A stretch of 64,000 nucleotides of DNA. Source: Prochlorococcus sp. AG-347-J19. GTDB taxonomy: Bacteria > Cyanobacteriota > Cyanobacteriia > PCC-6307 > Cyanobiaceae. The notes beneath the pieces were generated by a model. That model searched no databases and was not told the origin of the DNA. It saw nothing but the letters and a program-made list of their open reading frames with translations. Position numbers and translations under genes: made by a program. Positions 46,398 to 55,834 of this stretch are shown here, in pieces (position 1 is the stretch's first letter; each line of letters opens with the position of its first letter). Where the stretch lies: contig QCBV01000004.1 of NCBI GenBank assembly GCA_003279015.1, forward strand, positions 1 through 64,000, read 5' to 3'.

Positions 46398-48299
46398 TTA
46401 TTTCCATATTCTGGAACTAAGGCTTTCCCTCCATATAAATGGTTGCATTTTCAACCAAACTCTATAGCCATCATTGAAGGTTGGATTTTTTAAATTTAGA
46501 AATTGTTTAAATGATGAATATGATTTGTTTCTATAAACATTTGAGTTTCTAGAACTTTTATTTTCAAATAAGCTCAATAATTCATCCTTTAAGAAAGTAT
46601 TAAACCACTCATGACTTGGAGAGTTCCAACCAATTTTATCTCTTCTAAGCCTTATATCATCTTGTAAGATATCTTTCAAAGCATCTCTTTGAATCCTTTT
46701 TGTAAAACCATTACCTAATTTGCTCTTTAATGGAAGCGAAAAAACAAAGCATACTAATCTCCAATCCATAAATGGCATCCTGACCTCTACTCCATTAGCC
46801 ATAGAATACTTATCATAATTTCTAAGTAAAGTTGGTAATGTTGTGAAATGGAATATTTCATATAAAGCTTGAGTTAGTCCATCCATTTCTTGATAGCAAC
46901 TATGATTTCTGGTTTTTCTCAAAATTTCATTTTTTTTACTTTCGAAGGGATCATTAAAGCCAAAACTATCTGTACTGAATGATAAATCATTTAAAGATGT
47001 TTTTAGAAACTCAACAAACTTATATCGTACCCATTTCCTTTTAATCTTTTTTTGCTTTGTTGAATATATCCCATTTTTTGTTGATTCATTGATTGAGATT
47101 AATTCTTTAAATTCTGAGAGTGTTTTTGATTTGATCATTAATTTTTTTATATGCCCATAACCGATAAATAATTCATCTGATCCATGCCCATCAATTGAAA
47201 CTTTTATTGATTTACTTTTTATTGCTGAGTATGTTTGAAGCATTGGGTGAGGAAGTGATATGTATGGATCCTCAACAATGGCAAGGCTATCAAGTAGATT
47301 ATATTTATAGTTTTGAGGATTTATTTTTACTTCATTGAAATTAATTGATAGAAAATAAGATAATTTCTTAGCCCAATTTGTCTCATCTAGTTCGCTTTTT
47401 TCATAGGAACTACAAAATGTTTCTGAGCAATTTTTTTGAATTGTACTGTAATCCTTATCAAGATATTTCATGGCCGCTACAACTGAACTGGAATCTAATC
47501 CACCACTTAAAGTAGAACTAATTTTGACATCAGAACGCATTCTTAGTTTTACAGCACTTAAAAATAACTCTCTGAATTCATCTACTTGAGATTTGTAATT
47601 ATTTTTTTTGAACTCAATATTATCTAATGTATTCCAGTATTGATATTCATTAAAAATTTTGTCTTTGAAGACTACATAATGTCCAGGAAGTATTCTCTTA
47701 ATTCCTTTTATTACGCAAGAATTTGTATATTCATAATCGAAAACTTTTCTTAAATGATTTTCTATATTTTCAGAAGGGGTTATTTCACTTAGAAATGGAG
47801 TAATTGCTTTCATCTCTGATGCAAATATTAGACTATTATCATTAAATAATGAGTAATAAAGAGGTTTTACGCCAAATCTATCTCTTCCTAGTATTGCTTT
47901 ATTTAACTTCTTATCCCAAAGACAGAAGGCCCACATTCCATTACACTTTAATTGGAAGCTAGGACCTTCTTTTATTAGGCCTTCCATAAATACTTCAGTA
48001 TCGGTTTTTGATTTAAATTGAGATCCTTTTTTTTCTAAATCTTTTTTTAATTCAAGAAAGTTGTATATTTCTCCATTAAATATAAAAATATACCTATTAT
48101 CATTAGATATAAATGGTTGGTTTCCTCTGCTTGAGTTGTCAATGATATTTAATCTTGTATGGCATAATGTTACTGGATAATTATTTGCTTCAGAATGCCA
48201 TTTCCCAAAAGCATCTGGACCCCTATGGCTTAGCTTGTCAATAACTTTATCTGCAAATTTTGCCGATTCTCTACCTATTAACCCAGCAATTCCACACAT
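46398..48299 (-). CDS. asnB: Asparagine synthase-like glutamine-hydrolysing amidotransferase
   Basis: A 633-residue AsnB-family protein. The N-terminal glutaminase starts CGIAGLIG with the nucleophile Cys2 and has SHRGPDAFG, FNGEIYNF and TDTEVFMEG. The synthetase domain has the pyrophosphate loop SGGLDSSSV and SIDGHGSDELFIGYGH. It is longer than the housekeeping form, as in glycan-locus homologues such as WbpS that amidate uronic acids. It sits between glycosyltransferase genes on the minus strand, where amidation of a GlcA/GalA residue made by the window's own enzymes is plausible. True asparagine synthesis cannot be excluded. Confidence 0.9.
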   Translation of the reverse strand: MCGIAGLIGRESAKFADKVIDKLSHRGPDAFGKWHSEANNYPVTLCHTRLNIIDNSSRGNQPFISNDNRYIFIFNGEIYNFLELKKDLEKKGSQFKSKTDTEVFMEGLIKEGPSFQLKCNGMWAFCLWDKKLNKAILGRDRFGVKPLYYSLFNDNSLIFASEMKAITPFLSEITPSENIENHLRKVFDYEYTNSCVIKGIKRILPGHYVVFKDKIFNEYQYWNTLDNIEFKKNNYKSQVDEFRELFLSAVKLRMRSDVKISSTLSGGLDSSSVVAAMKYLDKDYSTIQKNCSETFCSSYEKSELDETNWAKKLSYFLSINFNEVKINPQNYKYNLLDSLAIVEDPYISLPHPMLQTYSAIKSKSIKVSIDGHGSDELFIGYGHIKKLMIKSKTLSEFKELISINESTKNGIYSTKQKKIKRKWVRYKFVEFLKTSLNDLSFSTDSFGFNDPFESKKNEILRKTRNHSCYQEMDGLTQALYEIFHFTTLPTLLRNYDKYSMANGVEVRMPFMDWRLVCFVFSLPLKSKLGNGFTKRIQRDALKDILQDDIRLRRDKIGWNSPSHEWFNTFLKDELLSLFENKSSRNSNVYRNKSYSSFKQFLNLKNPTFNDGYRVWLKMQPFIWRESLSSRIWK

Positions 48300-48301
48300 T
48301 T

Positions 48302-49267
48302 TTAAAATTTAGATTTAGATAATTGGTAAATTTTTTTTAAATAGTAATCTGGGTTAACAAATATCAAATACAATTTTCTTAGTAGCGATATTTTAAATGA
48401 GTTTACAAAAGTATATTTATCAGCTTTTTGATTAACTTTTTTTGTTTTTGGATGATCCAATAATCCATTTTTGGAAAATATTTTTAGATTATTTTTTTTA
48501 GTAAATTTGTTTACCATAATTTTTGTATTAGAAGCTTCATTATCAAAACCAATATTTTTTATCAAATTAACATTAGGAGTAATGCTTAATCCTTTATTTA
48601 CTATGCATGTATATAGCCATCTATAAGCCCATGAATCAGGCCTATTATTGTATTTCAAATTATCCCAAATCTTTAGCCAATATTTTTCTTCCGATTTATT
48701 TAAAAAATAATTTTTTTTATCTGAAAGTTTCAAAAACTCTTCGTAAGAATCAAGGTTCTCATCAATCTTTGACCAACGGTTTCTCCAAGTTGCCCAACCC
48801 CAAGAGTGAAAATATTTACTAAAGTAATAACTTGCGCTTCCTCTTGAATTACCATTCTGAAGATTTGTACCATTTATGTTCCATATATCAAGTTCTTTTT
48901 CGTATTTTTTAAGTAACAAATAACAAAATTTAAAAAAATCGGGTTCAGGGATACAATCATCCTCAAGAATCACTGCCATTTCATTATCCTCGAAAATCCA
49001 ATTAATACTCCTAATCATATTAACTCTACAACCTAAGTTTGAATCATTAAAAATTTTTCTAACATTGCATTCCCAGTTAACATTATCATTAATTATTTTT
49101 CTTGTTAGATCTATTTTTTCTAATTCTGATTTACTTTTATCCTTTGGACCATCGCATGCGAAATATAAGTTTTCGGGCTTTAAAATTTTTAGAGAATTTA
49201 TCAACTTTCGTACTTTTTCAGGCCTATTCCAGGCGGTGATTAAAATTGGTATCTGCATATAATTCAT
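48302..49267 (-). CDS. GNT-I-like/GT2-like glycosyltransferase with SWGWATW motif
   Basis: A 321-residue GT-A enzyme. It has PILITAWNRPEKVRKLI at the N-terminus, FACDGPKD, the metal-binding EDD in VILEDDCIPEPDFF (about 107-120), and SWGWATWRNRW near 158-168. This set occurs in hemolytic-protein-HlpA-like and GNT-I-like transferases. The gene ends 2 bases from the amidotransferase start and follows the ABC exporter on the same strand. A clear paralogue lies at 58661-59611. Confidence 0.85.
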   Translation of the reverse strand: MNYMQIPILITAWNRPEKVRKLINSLKILKPENLYFACDGPKDKSKSELEKIDLTRKIINDNVNWECNVRKIFNDSNLGCRVNMIRSINWIFEDNEMAVILEDDCIPEPDFFKFCYLLLKKYEKELDIWNINGTNLQNGNSRGSASYYFSKYFHSWGWATWRNRWSKIDENLDSYEEFLKLSDKKNYFLNKSEEKYWLKIWDNLKYNNRPDSWAYRWLYTCIVNKGLSITPNVNLIKNIGFDNEASNTKIMVNKFTKKNNLKIFSKNGLLDHPKTKKVNQKADKYTFVNSFKISLLRKLYLIFVNPDYYLKKIYQLSKSKF

Positions 49268-49292
49268 TTCTTTATTGATTAGAATAAAATAT

Positions 49293-51053
49293 CTAAATAT
49301 TTTTAAATTCTTCTTTCGAAGTTATTTTATAGACCTTACCTCTTCTGAACTCGATAATTTTATCACATGCTAAAAGTGCATTTTTTGAGTGGCTTATGGT
49401 TATGGTGGTTTTTTTATTAGGTAAATTATATATATTTTCCATTATCTCTTTTTCTGTATCATGATCGAGTGCATTAGTTGCTTCATCTAATATTAAAATA
49501 TCTAAATCATTATATATTGCTCTTGCTATTCCAATTCTTTGTCTTTGCCCACCACTTAGCTTAATTCCATCTTCTCCTACTAAAAGAAAGATATCATTGT
49601 TCCTTTGGCTTACTAATTCTCCCAAGCATGCTTTTTCTATAGAAAAATTAATTTTTTTTAAATTAATTTTTGGTTTGGCAAGTCCTAATGCAATATTATT
49701 GACTAGTGTTGAGTTTGTAAGATAAATTTTTTGAGGAACATGGTTGATATTTTTTCGCCATGCATAAAGATTATCAAGATTATTTGGATCAAATATATTT
49801 TGGCCATCAATAAATAATTCTCCTTTTGAGGGCTTAAGTAATCCCATAAGTATATTAATAAATGTTGTTTTCCCACTACCTGTGATACCCATTATCCCAA
49901 TATTTTCGCCCTTTTTTATTATAAGATTTATGTTCTCAAGAGAGTAAGAATTAGAATTTTGATATTTAAAATATAAATTTTTAATATAAATTTCTTTCTT
50001 AAATTTTATTGAATTATTTTTATATTTATTTGGCTTTTTATAATTTAACTTTATTAATTTAAGAACTCTTTTTAATCCTTCATCATAAAAATATAATAAT
50101 TGCCAAGATCTATAAACTGTTTGCATTGATGGTAATAATTTTTGTGCTCCTAATGCAAAAGTTCCAATAAGAGGAATAATATTTTGACCAAGAGTTGAAA
50201 ATACTATATATCCAGATATACCAATCACAATAAGACCTATTCCTTCAAAAAGGTACCTTGGGAATGTCGTAACGAATCCGCTTAAGCCTTGATATTTTCT
50301 GGAAATGAAACTTGCTTCATTATATTTTTTTAGAAAAAAATTATGTTTTTCACTAAGTATAATTTCTTTTATTGCTCCTAAACTTTCTTGAATAACTTGA
50401 AGGAATTGTTGATTAGACTTTATTTCATATTTACCATAAATTTTAATTTTCTTGCTTGTTATTATTCCAATAAGAGCATAAAGAACTGAAAGAATAAAAA
50501 CAGTAAATATTGTTATCTGAAAGCTTAGATTGATGAGACCTATTACTAAACTTATAGATAGGATTATGCAAGTAATTAATGATAATAAATTCTCAATAAA
50601 AAAATTTGCTTTGTCTATATTTTTTGTAAGATCATTAATGATTTTTGTCGAGCTAGTTTTTATATGATAATCTAATTCTTGGTAAATAATATTTTTAAAT
50701 ATTTTCCCTTCTAGATAAACTAATAAAGAAACTCTAAATTTCATACTTAACCATAAGTTAAAAATTCTCAGTAAAGTACTAAGAATAATTAATGTTATAA
50801 AAACTAGGGTCGTTTTAAGTACAATATTTGAAGAAGATAGAGATGAAAATGAATTTGTCCAACTAAGTTTTACAATAACCGAATTTGGATTAATTAATGA
50901 TTCAAGAAATAAACTAGCAGATGATAAAGTTACGAACTCTAGTATTCCATTTATAATATTCAATATTATTAAAAATATTATTTGGAACCTTCTTTTGAAA
51001 TCAATATTTTTGTATAAATCAATAATAGAATTTATAATGTTAGTTTTATACAT
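49293..51053 (-). CDS. PglK/MsbA-type ABC exporter, second copy in the window
   Basis: A 586-residue half-transporter with six N-terminal membrane helices (to about residue 320). Its ATPase has Walker A GITGSGKTT, LSGGQRQRIGIARAI (signature), LDILILDEATNALD (Walker B) and TISHSK. It follows the PglK pattern of oligosaccharide flippases. Sequence differs strongly from the exporter at 13127 (for example GITGSGKTT against GMSGAGKST), so they are not a recent duplication. Co-oriented with a GT32 and a methyltransferase upstream and glycosyltransferase and amidotransferase genes downstream. Confidence 0.92.
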   Translation of the reverse strand: MYKTNIINSIIDLYKNIDFKRRFQIIFLIILNIINGILEFVTLSSASLFLESLINPNSVIVKLSWTNSFSSLSSSNIVLKTTLVFITLIILSTLLRIFNLWLSMKFRVSLLVYLEGKIFKNIIYQELDYHIKTSSTKIINDLTKNIDKANFFIENLLSLITCIILSISLVIGLINLSFQITIFTVFILSVLYALIGIITSKKIKIYGKYEIKSNQQFLQVIQESLGAIKEIILSEKHNFFLKKYNEASFISRKYQGLSGFVTTFPRYLFEGIGLIVIGISGYIVFSTLGQNIIPLIGTFALGAQKLLPSMQTVYRSWQLLYFYDEGLKRVLKLIKLNYKKPNKYKNNSIKFKKEIYIKNLYFKYQNSNSYSLENINLIIKKGENIGIMGITGSGKTTFINILMGLLKPSKGELFIDGQNIFDPNNLDNLYAWRKNINHVPQKIYLTNSTLVNNIALGLAKPKINLKKINFSIEKACLGELVSQRNNDIFLLVGEDGIKLSGGQRQRIGIARAIYNDLDILILDEATNALDHDTEKEIMENIYNLPNKKTTITISHSKNALLACDKIIEFRRGKVYKITSKEEFKNI

Positions 51054-51058
51054 GTTTT

Positions 51059-51919
51059 TTAATTATATTTTTTTATTATTTTGGATTTAAAAATATAAAT
51101 TATCTTGTTTATTATTCTTTTGATATATTTACCTTTCATCCAGCTCATCTCCCAATGATGAATCGCAAATGATTCTGATGTGATTTCATCTTTTTCTTTT
51201 ACTGAACTATTAATTAAAAAAGAAGGGTAGGGATAGCAATAGTTTGATGGCAATATTAAGTAGTTTCTATTATTTTCATGATTATTAAAATAAATGTCTG
51301 TTAGTTTTAGAGGTCCTGAAAACTTTATGATCGACATTGGATCCTTTTTATATTGTGGTATTTGAATGTTATAAATAAGTTCTTTAAGAATTTTATTTTG
51401 AGGTGATGACATTAAAAAACCGTTTAAAATTTCTGGAAAATAATTAAAACCTATACAAGATACAAAATCATAATCTCTTAATGAATCTGGAATTTTTTTT
51501 AGACATTCAAAATCAGTATCAATATAAATCCCACCAAATTTATAAAGTATCTCATATCTAACTAGATCACTTTTGAAACCTACATTATCAGATAAATTAA
51601 AAATAGATCTATTATGCATATCTAAATCTTTTATGTCTTCATTTGTCCATAATTTATAATCCCAGTCAGGATTTTTCTTGACCCACGACCTACTCCACTC
51701 TAAATACTTCTTAGGAATTTGTTTTGGGCCAATCCATATTTGATGTATTTTTTTTGGAATTTTCTTGAACAAAATTGATTCGCTTTCTGATCTTTGCAAA
51801 TATTTTTTAAAATTCTCTGAGAGATGAAGCCATTTATTAATATTTTCTATTTTTTTTACAAAATCCCACTTAAATTTACTTGCAGTGGCGAATTCTGTAG
51901 AAAAGAAATTTTCTGTCAT
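51059..51919 (-). CDS. GT32 family glycosyltransferase (OCH1/capsular type)
   Basis: A 286-residue enzyme with KIPKKIHQIWIGP (about 56-68), NPDWDYKLWTNEDI, SDLVRYEILYKFGGIYIDTDFECLK with the catalytic DTD, and a late HHWEMSWMK. These are the Gly_transf_sug/GT32 signatures. Members add mannose, galactose or GlcNAc to surface glycans. The gene starts one base from the methyltransferase and ends 5 bases before the exporter start, indicating one transcript from 52877 to 46398. Confidence 0.92.
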   Translation of the reverse strand: MTENFFSTEFATASKFKWDFVKKIENINKWLHLSENFKKYLQRSESESILFKKIPKKIHQIWIGPKQIPKKYLEWSRSWVKKNPDWDYKLWTNEDIKDLDMHNRSIFNLSDNVGFKSDLVRYEILYKFGGIYIDTDFECLKKIPDSLRDYDFVSCIGFNYFPEILNGFLMSSPQNKILKELIYNIQIPQYKKDPMSIIKFSGPLKLTDIYFNNHENNRNYLILPSNYCYPYPSFLINSSVKEKDEITSESFAIHHWEMSWMKGKYIKRIINKIIYIFKSKIIKKYN

Positions 51920-51920
51920 T

Positions 51921-52877
51921 TTATAAAAATGGATTCAATGGAAGTTTTTTATAATTCCACTTATAGAGGATCATTTTTTTTAGTATATTTTTTTCAGGTT
52001 CTTTTTTGAAAAGGATATTTATATTTAAGGAATTATTTAGTAAGTTAAATTTGCTTAAAATTTCTTTGAAGTAAACTATGGCCTTAAAAATAAATATTTT
52101 TATTTTGGTTGATATTTTTTTTTCAGATAAGTCAATATACTCTACTCCTTTTATATAGTGGTCATTTAATTCAATAAATCCTATATCTCTGTAGTGCATA
52201 CCTAATAGAAATTTTTCTAATTCTCTAGTGTTAGTTGTATAAATAAAATTGCCGACTTCTTCAAAAGAGTAACAATCTTTATTTAAGTATTTACCTGTTA
52301 GTTTTTTATATAAATTGAATATTTTTTTCAAAAACTTAGAAAAAATATTTAATCTATATGTAATTTGATCATTTGGTTCAATTAAAATGACTCCCTTTTT
52401 GCATACTCTAAAGGCCTCGTAAAGAGCAATCCAAGGCCTTGGGAAGTGGTGAAAAGCTTCTTTTATGAGAACATAGTCAAATTCGTTATCTTGAAAACTT
52501 AATGATTCAGCATTCTCCTTTTTGTATTCATTAATAAATCCAATTTCTTTGCTAATTTTTAATAGTTTATCTGAGTAATCTGTAGCTAGAGCATTGGCTC
52601 CATTAGAGATTAAAAAATTTGCCTCTGTACCATATCTACCATCTCCAATGGTTAGCCATTTTTCATCCTTTTTAATAAATGGCTTAATAGTTGAAAGCAT
52701 TCTTTTATGTCTCCAGTAATCAAGAGTATTTTTCTTAAGCCACTGACTTGCATGTAATTTTTTTTCTTCAATAGATAAGCAGTTCTCCCACTCTTGATCT
52801 TGATTGTCATATTTTATTTGCATATATAGATTGTTATTTATATATTTGGATTTTACTTTAAATCTTGATATGATCAA
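51921..52877 (-). CDS. SAM-dependent methyltransferase (Methyltransf_11 type)
   Basis: A 318-residue protein. Motif I reads WLTIGDGRYGTEANFL, slightly unusual with Gly-Asp-Gly-Arg-Tyr-Gly in place of the common D/E-x-G-x-G-x-G. NALATDYSDKLL, FDYVLIKEAFHHFPRPW and RVCKKGVILIEPND complete a class I methyltransferase. The C-terminal 110 residues are basic with a hydrophobic patch. It is the first gene of a long minus-strand glycan unit. A sugar or small molecule acceptor is expected. Confidence 0.82.
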   Translation of the reverse strand: MIISRFKVKSKYINNNLYMQIKYDNQDQEWENCLSIEEKKLHASQWLKKNTLDYWRHKRMLSTIKPFIKKDEKWLTIGDGRYGTEANFLISNGANALATDYSDKLLKISKEIGFINEYKKENAESLSFQDNEFDYVLIKEAFHHFPRPWIALYEAFRVCKKGVILIEPNDQITYRLNIFSKFLKKIFNLYKKLTGKYLNKDCYSFEEVGNFIYTTNTRELEKFLLGMHYRDIGFIELNDHYIKGVEYIDLSEKKISTKIKIFIFKAIVYFKEILSKFNLLNNSLNINILFKKEPEKNILKKMILYKWNYKKLPLNPFL

Positions 52878-52974
52878 AACAAAATTTTAAATAACTATAA
52901 GATGCATTTTTAATAGACATAGTTATTTTTTTGTTTAGTGTATAAGTTAAAATAAAAAAGTAAAAAATTTTTTT

Positions 52975-53604
52975 ATGCAATATAGTAAATATTTATTTAA
53001 AGATTATTCCCTGAAAATTACTCAGGCCTTAGAAAAAGTAGACCAAAGTGCGGTTGATAAACTATTTAATCTAATAGATAGCATAATAAATACAAATTCA
53101 AATATATATTTATTGGGAAATGGGGGCAGTCAAGCAAACGCTCATCATATATCTGGCGATTTCATGAAAACTTTTTCAATGGTTGGATTGAAATTAAAAA
53201 TTTATTGCTTGGCTGACAATGTTTGTCATTTGACGGCTGCATCCAATGATCTTTCTTTCGAAGATTCTTATGCAATGTTAGTTGGTAATATTATCGACAA
53301 AGATGATTTAATAATATATTTATCAGGAAGTGGAAATTCGCTCAACTTGGTTAAATGTGCAAGAAAAGCAAAAACTTCGGGTATAAGGCAAGCCGCAATT
53401 GTGGGTTTTACTGGAGGTGCTCTAAAAAAAATAGTTGACTATCCTATACACGTTAATTTTGACGATATGGAAGTCTCTGAAGATATCCAAATGTCAATTT
53501 TTCATTACATAAAACAAAGACTAATAGATAAATACAATTCTTTATTTAACGAATTAGACATATCAAAATATAGAAAAAGAACAACTGAGGATTTGATTTC
53601 ATGA
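52975..53604 (+). CDS. gmhA: Sedoheptulose-7-phosphate isomerase (phosphoheptose isomerase)
   Basis: A 209-residue SIS-domain enzyme. LLGNGGSQANAHHISGDFMKTF holds the phosphate loop and the catalytic His. LSGSGNSLNLVKCARKAK, VGFTGGALKKIVDYPIHVN, and EDIQMSIFHYI follow, all as in GmhA. It converts sedoheptulose-7-phosphate to D-glycero-D-manno-heptose-7-phosphate. It opens a five-gene operon in which every junction overlaps by 4 bases. Confidence 0.94.
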   Translation: MQYSKYLFKDYSLKITQALEKVDQSAVDKLFNLIDSIINTNSNIYLLGNGGSQANAHHISGDFMKTFSMVGLKLKIYCLADNVCHLTAASNDLSFEDSYAMLVGNIIDKDDLIIYLSGSGNSLNLVKCARKAKTSGIRQAAIVGFTGGALKKIVDYPIHVNFDDMEVSEDIQMSIFHYIKQRLIDKYNSLFNELDISKYRKRTTEDLIS

Positions 53605-54593
53605 TTACTATTGGAAAATGTCCATATAGAGTTTCTCTCTTAGGTGGAAGTTCTGATTTGGATTGGTTTGTTAAGGAAAATGGATATGGCCATTGTCTAG
53701 GATTTTCTCTTGATCAATATTCTTATTCTGTTATTAATGTACTCCCTAAAAATGCAAAAAAAGGGATTCTAGAATATTCAACTAGAGAAACTTATTCAAG
53801 TTTCAATGATATAGTTCATCCTATAGTTAGGGAGGTTTTAATTGATCTAAATATAACTAGATTTATTGAGTTAAAAACCTTTGGTTTTGCTAGTGGAGGT
53901 TCAGGCTTGGGGGGGTCAGCATCTTTTATTATTTCCTTATTGTCTTCATTATGTGCTGCTTTTGAAATTAATTTAGATACAAAGGAAGCTATAGAGAAAG
54001 CATGTTTAATAGAGATTAATAAATTAAATAAACCAATTGGTAAGCAAGATCAATATCTTTGCGGTAATAAGGGTTTTAATTCCTTTACTTTTTACGATAA
54101 TGATCAAGTAAAAAAAAATCACTTGTCAAAAAACAAGTTAATAACTTTGAAAAGATTGGCAAATAATTTTTATCTTGTACCAACCAACAAAAATAGGAAT
54201 TCAGATTCTGTATTATCTGATATTAGGAGTAATAAAAATTCATTAGAAAAGATTCTTGAAATACGATCAATAGCAAGTAATTTTTTATTTTTTGAAGATG
54301 AGCGAGATTTTAAGATTGAAGAATGTTTTCATAATTCTATTCGGGATTCATGGGAAATTAAAAAATTAATGTCGAATGTGATGACGCAAACTTTGTCTGA
54401 ACAATATGAAGAAATAAATAAATTAATACCAAATAATTGGATTAGACTTATTGGAGCAGGACAAGGCGGTTACTTTCTAATCTCAACAAAAATAAATGAA
54501 GATGAGATTAATAAATTATTAGATGAAAAATGTATAAAAGGAATTTTTAAAGCAGTTATTTCAGATGAAGGTATTTCTGTTTTAAAAGTATGA
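53601..54593 (+). CDS. hddA: D-glycero-D-manno-heptose-7-phosphate kinase (GHMP kinase)
   Basis: A 330-residue GHMP kinase. It has the N-terminal CPYRVSLLGGSSDLDWF, the ATP loop GSGLGGSASFIISLLSSL (about 96-113) and the C-terminal GAGQGGYFLIS. HddA-type enzymes phosphorylate heptose-7-phosphate at O1. Its position between gmhA and a heptose nucleotidyltransferase/phosphatase fusion makes HddA the most likely identity rather than a fucose kinase. Confidence 0.9.
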   Translation: MITIGKCPYRVSLLGGSSDLDWFVKENGYGHCLGFSLDQYSYSVINVLPKNAKKGILEYSTRETYSSFNDIVHPIVREVLIDLNITRFIELKTFGFASGGSGLGGSASFIISLLSSLCAAFEINLDTKEAIEKACLIEINKLNKPIGKQDQYLCGNKGFNSFTFYDNDQVKKNHLSKNKLITLKRLANNFYLVPTNKNRNSDSVLSDIRSNKNSLEKILEIRSIASNFLFFEDERDFKIEECFHNSIRDSWEIKKLMSNVMTQTLSEQYEEINKLIPNNWIRLIGAGQGGYFLISTKINEDEINKLLDEKCIKGIFKAVISDEGISVLKV

Positions 54594-55834
54594 AACAAAA
54601 AAAATACAATGCAGTTATAAGTTGTGGAGGTCTAGGCACTAGACTAAATAAAATTTCCAAAGATATTCCAAAACCTTTATTTCCTATTAATGGGCAATCT
54701 ACTCTTGAAAGATGTATAGCAGAGTTAAATAAATATGAAATTAAAAATGTTCTTATTTCCTTAAGATATAAAAAGGATTATTTTATTAATTTTATAAACA
54801 AATTGAAAGGTAAATATGGTGTTAATATTGATACATTTATAGAGGAAAAACCACTTGGAGAATGTGGAGTTTTGTGGAAAGTAAAAGAAGATTTATCCGA
54901 TGAATTTTTTTTTATAAATGGAGATCTTATATTTTCGATAGACTTTAAGAGATTAATTCAATTTCATAGTAGATTATCTTCAAATCTAACTCTTGTAACT
55001 CATACAAGTGATCATCCTGAAGATTCCGATTTAGTTTCAGTTCCTAATGGATCGTTAATAGAAAAAATTTTTTTAAAGAGTTCTCCAAATGTTAAAGAAA
55101 AAAACGCATATTTAGGAAATGCAGGAATTTGCATAATCAATAAAGATTTATTAAATAAAATTAATGCTCCTAAGGAAACCATTGTAAGCTCAGTCTTTCA
55201 TCATATTGTAAAAAATGCTTTTGCTTTGGGTATAAATGTTTTTTCTTATAACACTACTGAATATATCAAAGACATGGGTACACCTAAGAGATTTAATAAA
55301 GTTAAGGAGGATTTACTTTCAAATAAAGTTAATTTAAAGAACTATAAAAACCAGCAAAAGGCTCTTTTCTTGGATAGAGATAATACAATTATTGAATGCG
55401 AAATGGGAAAATATATTCTAGAAGAAAATGAGATAATATTTTTAGATGATAAGATTAATAGTATTAGAAATATCGCTAAAGATTATGATCTAGTCTGTAT
55501 AGTTACAAATCAGCCAAGTATTTCTATGGGAAAATTATCTATAGAAAAGTTGGAAAGTATTAATAGCAAAATAATAAAATATTGTCTTTCAAAAGGGCTT
55601 AAAATTGATGTTATTACTTTTTGTCCACATCATCCTCACAAAGGTTTTGAAAAAGAGATTTCAATTTTGAAGAAGGATTGTTTTTGTAGAAAACCAAATC
55701 CGGGTTTAATTCTTGAGCAGGCTTTTTTAAGAAATATAAATCTGGGAAAATCTTTAATGATAGGAGATTCAGAAAATGATCTTAAAGCATCAGAACAATC
55801 AGGATGTAAATTTATTAATGTAAATAGTCTATGA
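54590..55834 (+). CDS. Fusion: HddC-like heptose-1-phosphate nucleotidyltransferase plus GmhB-like HAD phosphatase
   Basis: A 414-residue bifunctional protein. Residues 1-235 are a sugar nucleotidyltransferase with VISCGGLGTRLNKISKDIPKPL, EEKPLGECG and FINGDLIF. Residues 257-414 are a HAD phosphatase with the nucleophile in LFLDRDNTI, VTNQPS, and a zinc loop CPHHPHKG...CFCRKPNPG as in GmhB. Together with gmhA and hddA this would complete GDP-D-glycero-alpha-D-manno-heptose synthesis: dephosphorylate the 1,7-bisphosphate at C7, then attach nucleotide at C1. The nucleotide (GTP) is inferred from HddC. Confidence 0.9.
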   Translation: MKQKKYNAVISCGGLGTRLNKISKDIPKPLFPINGQSTLERCIAELNKYEIKNVLISLRYKKDYFINFINKLKGKYGVNIDTFIEEKPLGECGVLWKVKEDLSDEFFFINGDLIFSIDFKRLIQFHSRLSSNLTLVTHTSDHPEDSDLVSVPNGSLIEKIFLKSSPNVKEKNAYLGNAGICIINKDLLNKINAPKETIVSSVFHHIVKNAFALGINVFSYNTTEYIKDMGTPKRFNKVKEDLLSNKVNLKNYKNQQKALFLDRDNTIIECEMGKYILEENEIIFLDDKINSIRNIAKDYDLVCIVTNQPSISMGKLSIEKLESINSKIIKYCLSKGLKIDVITFCPHHPHKGFEKEISILKKDCFCRKPNPGLILEQAFLRNINLGKSLMIGDSENDLKASEQSGCKFINVNSL

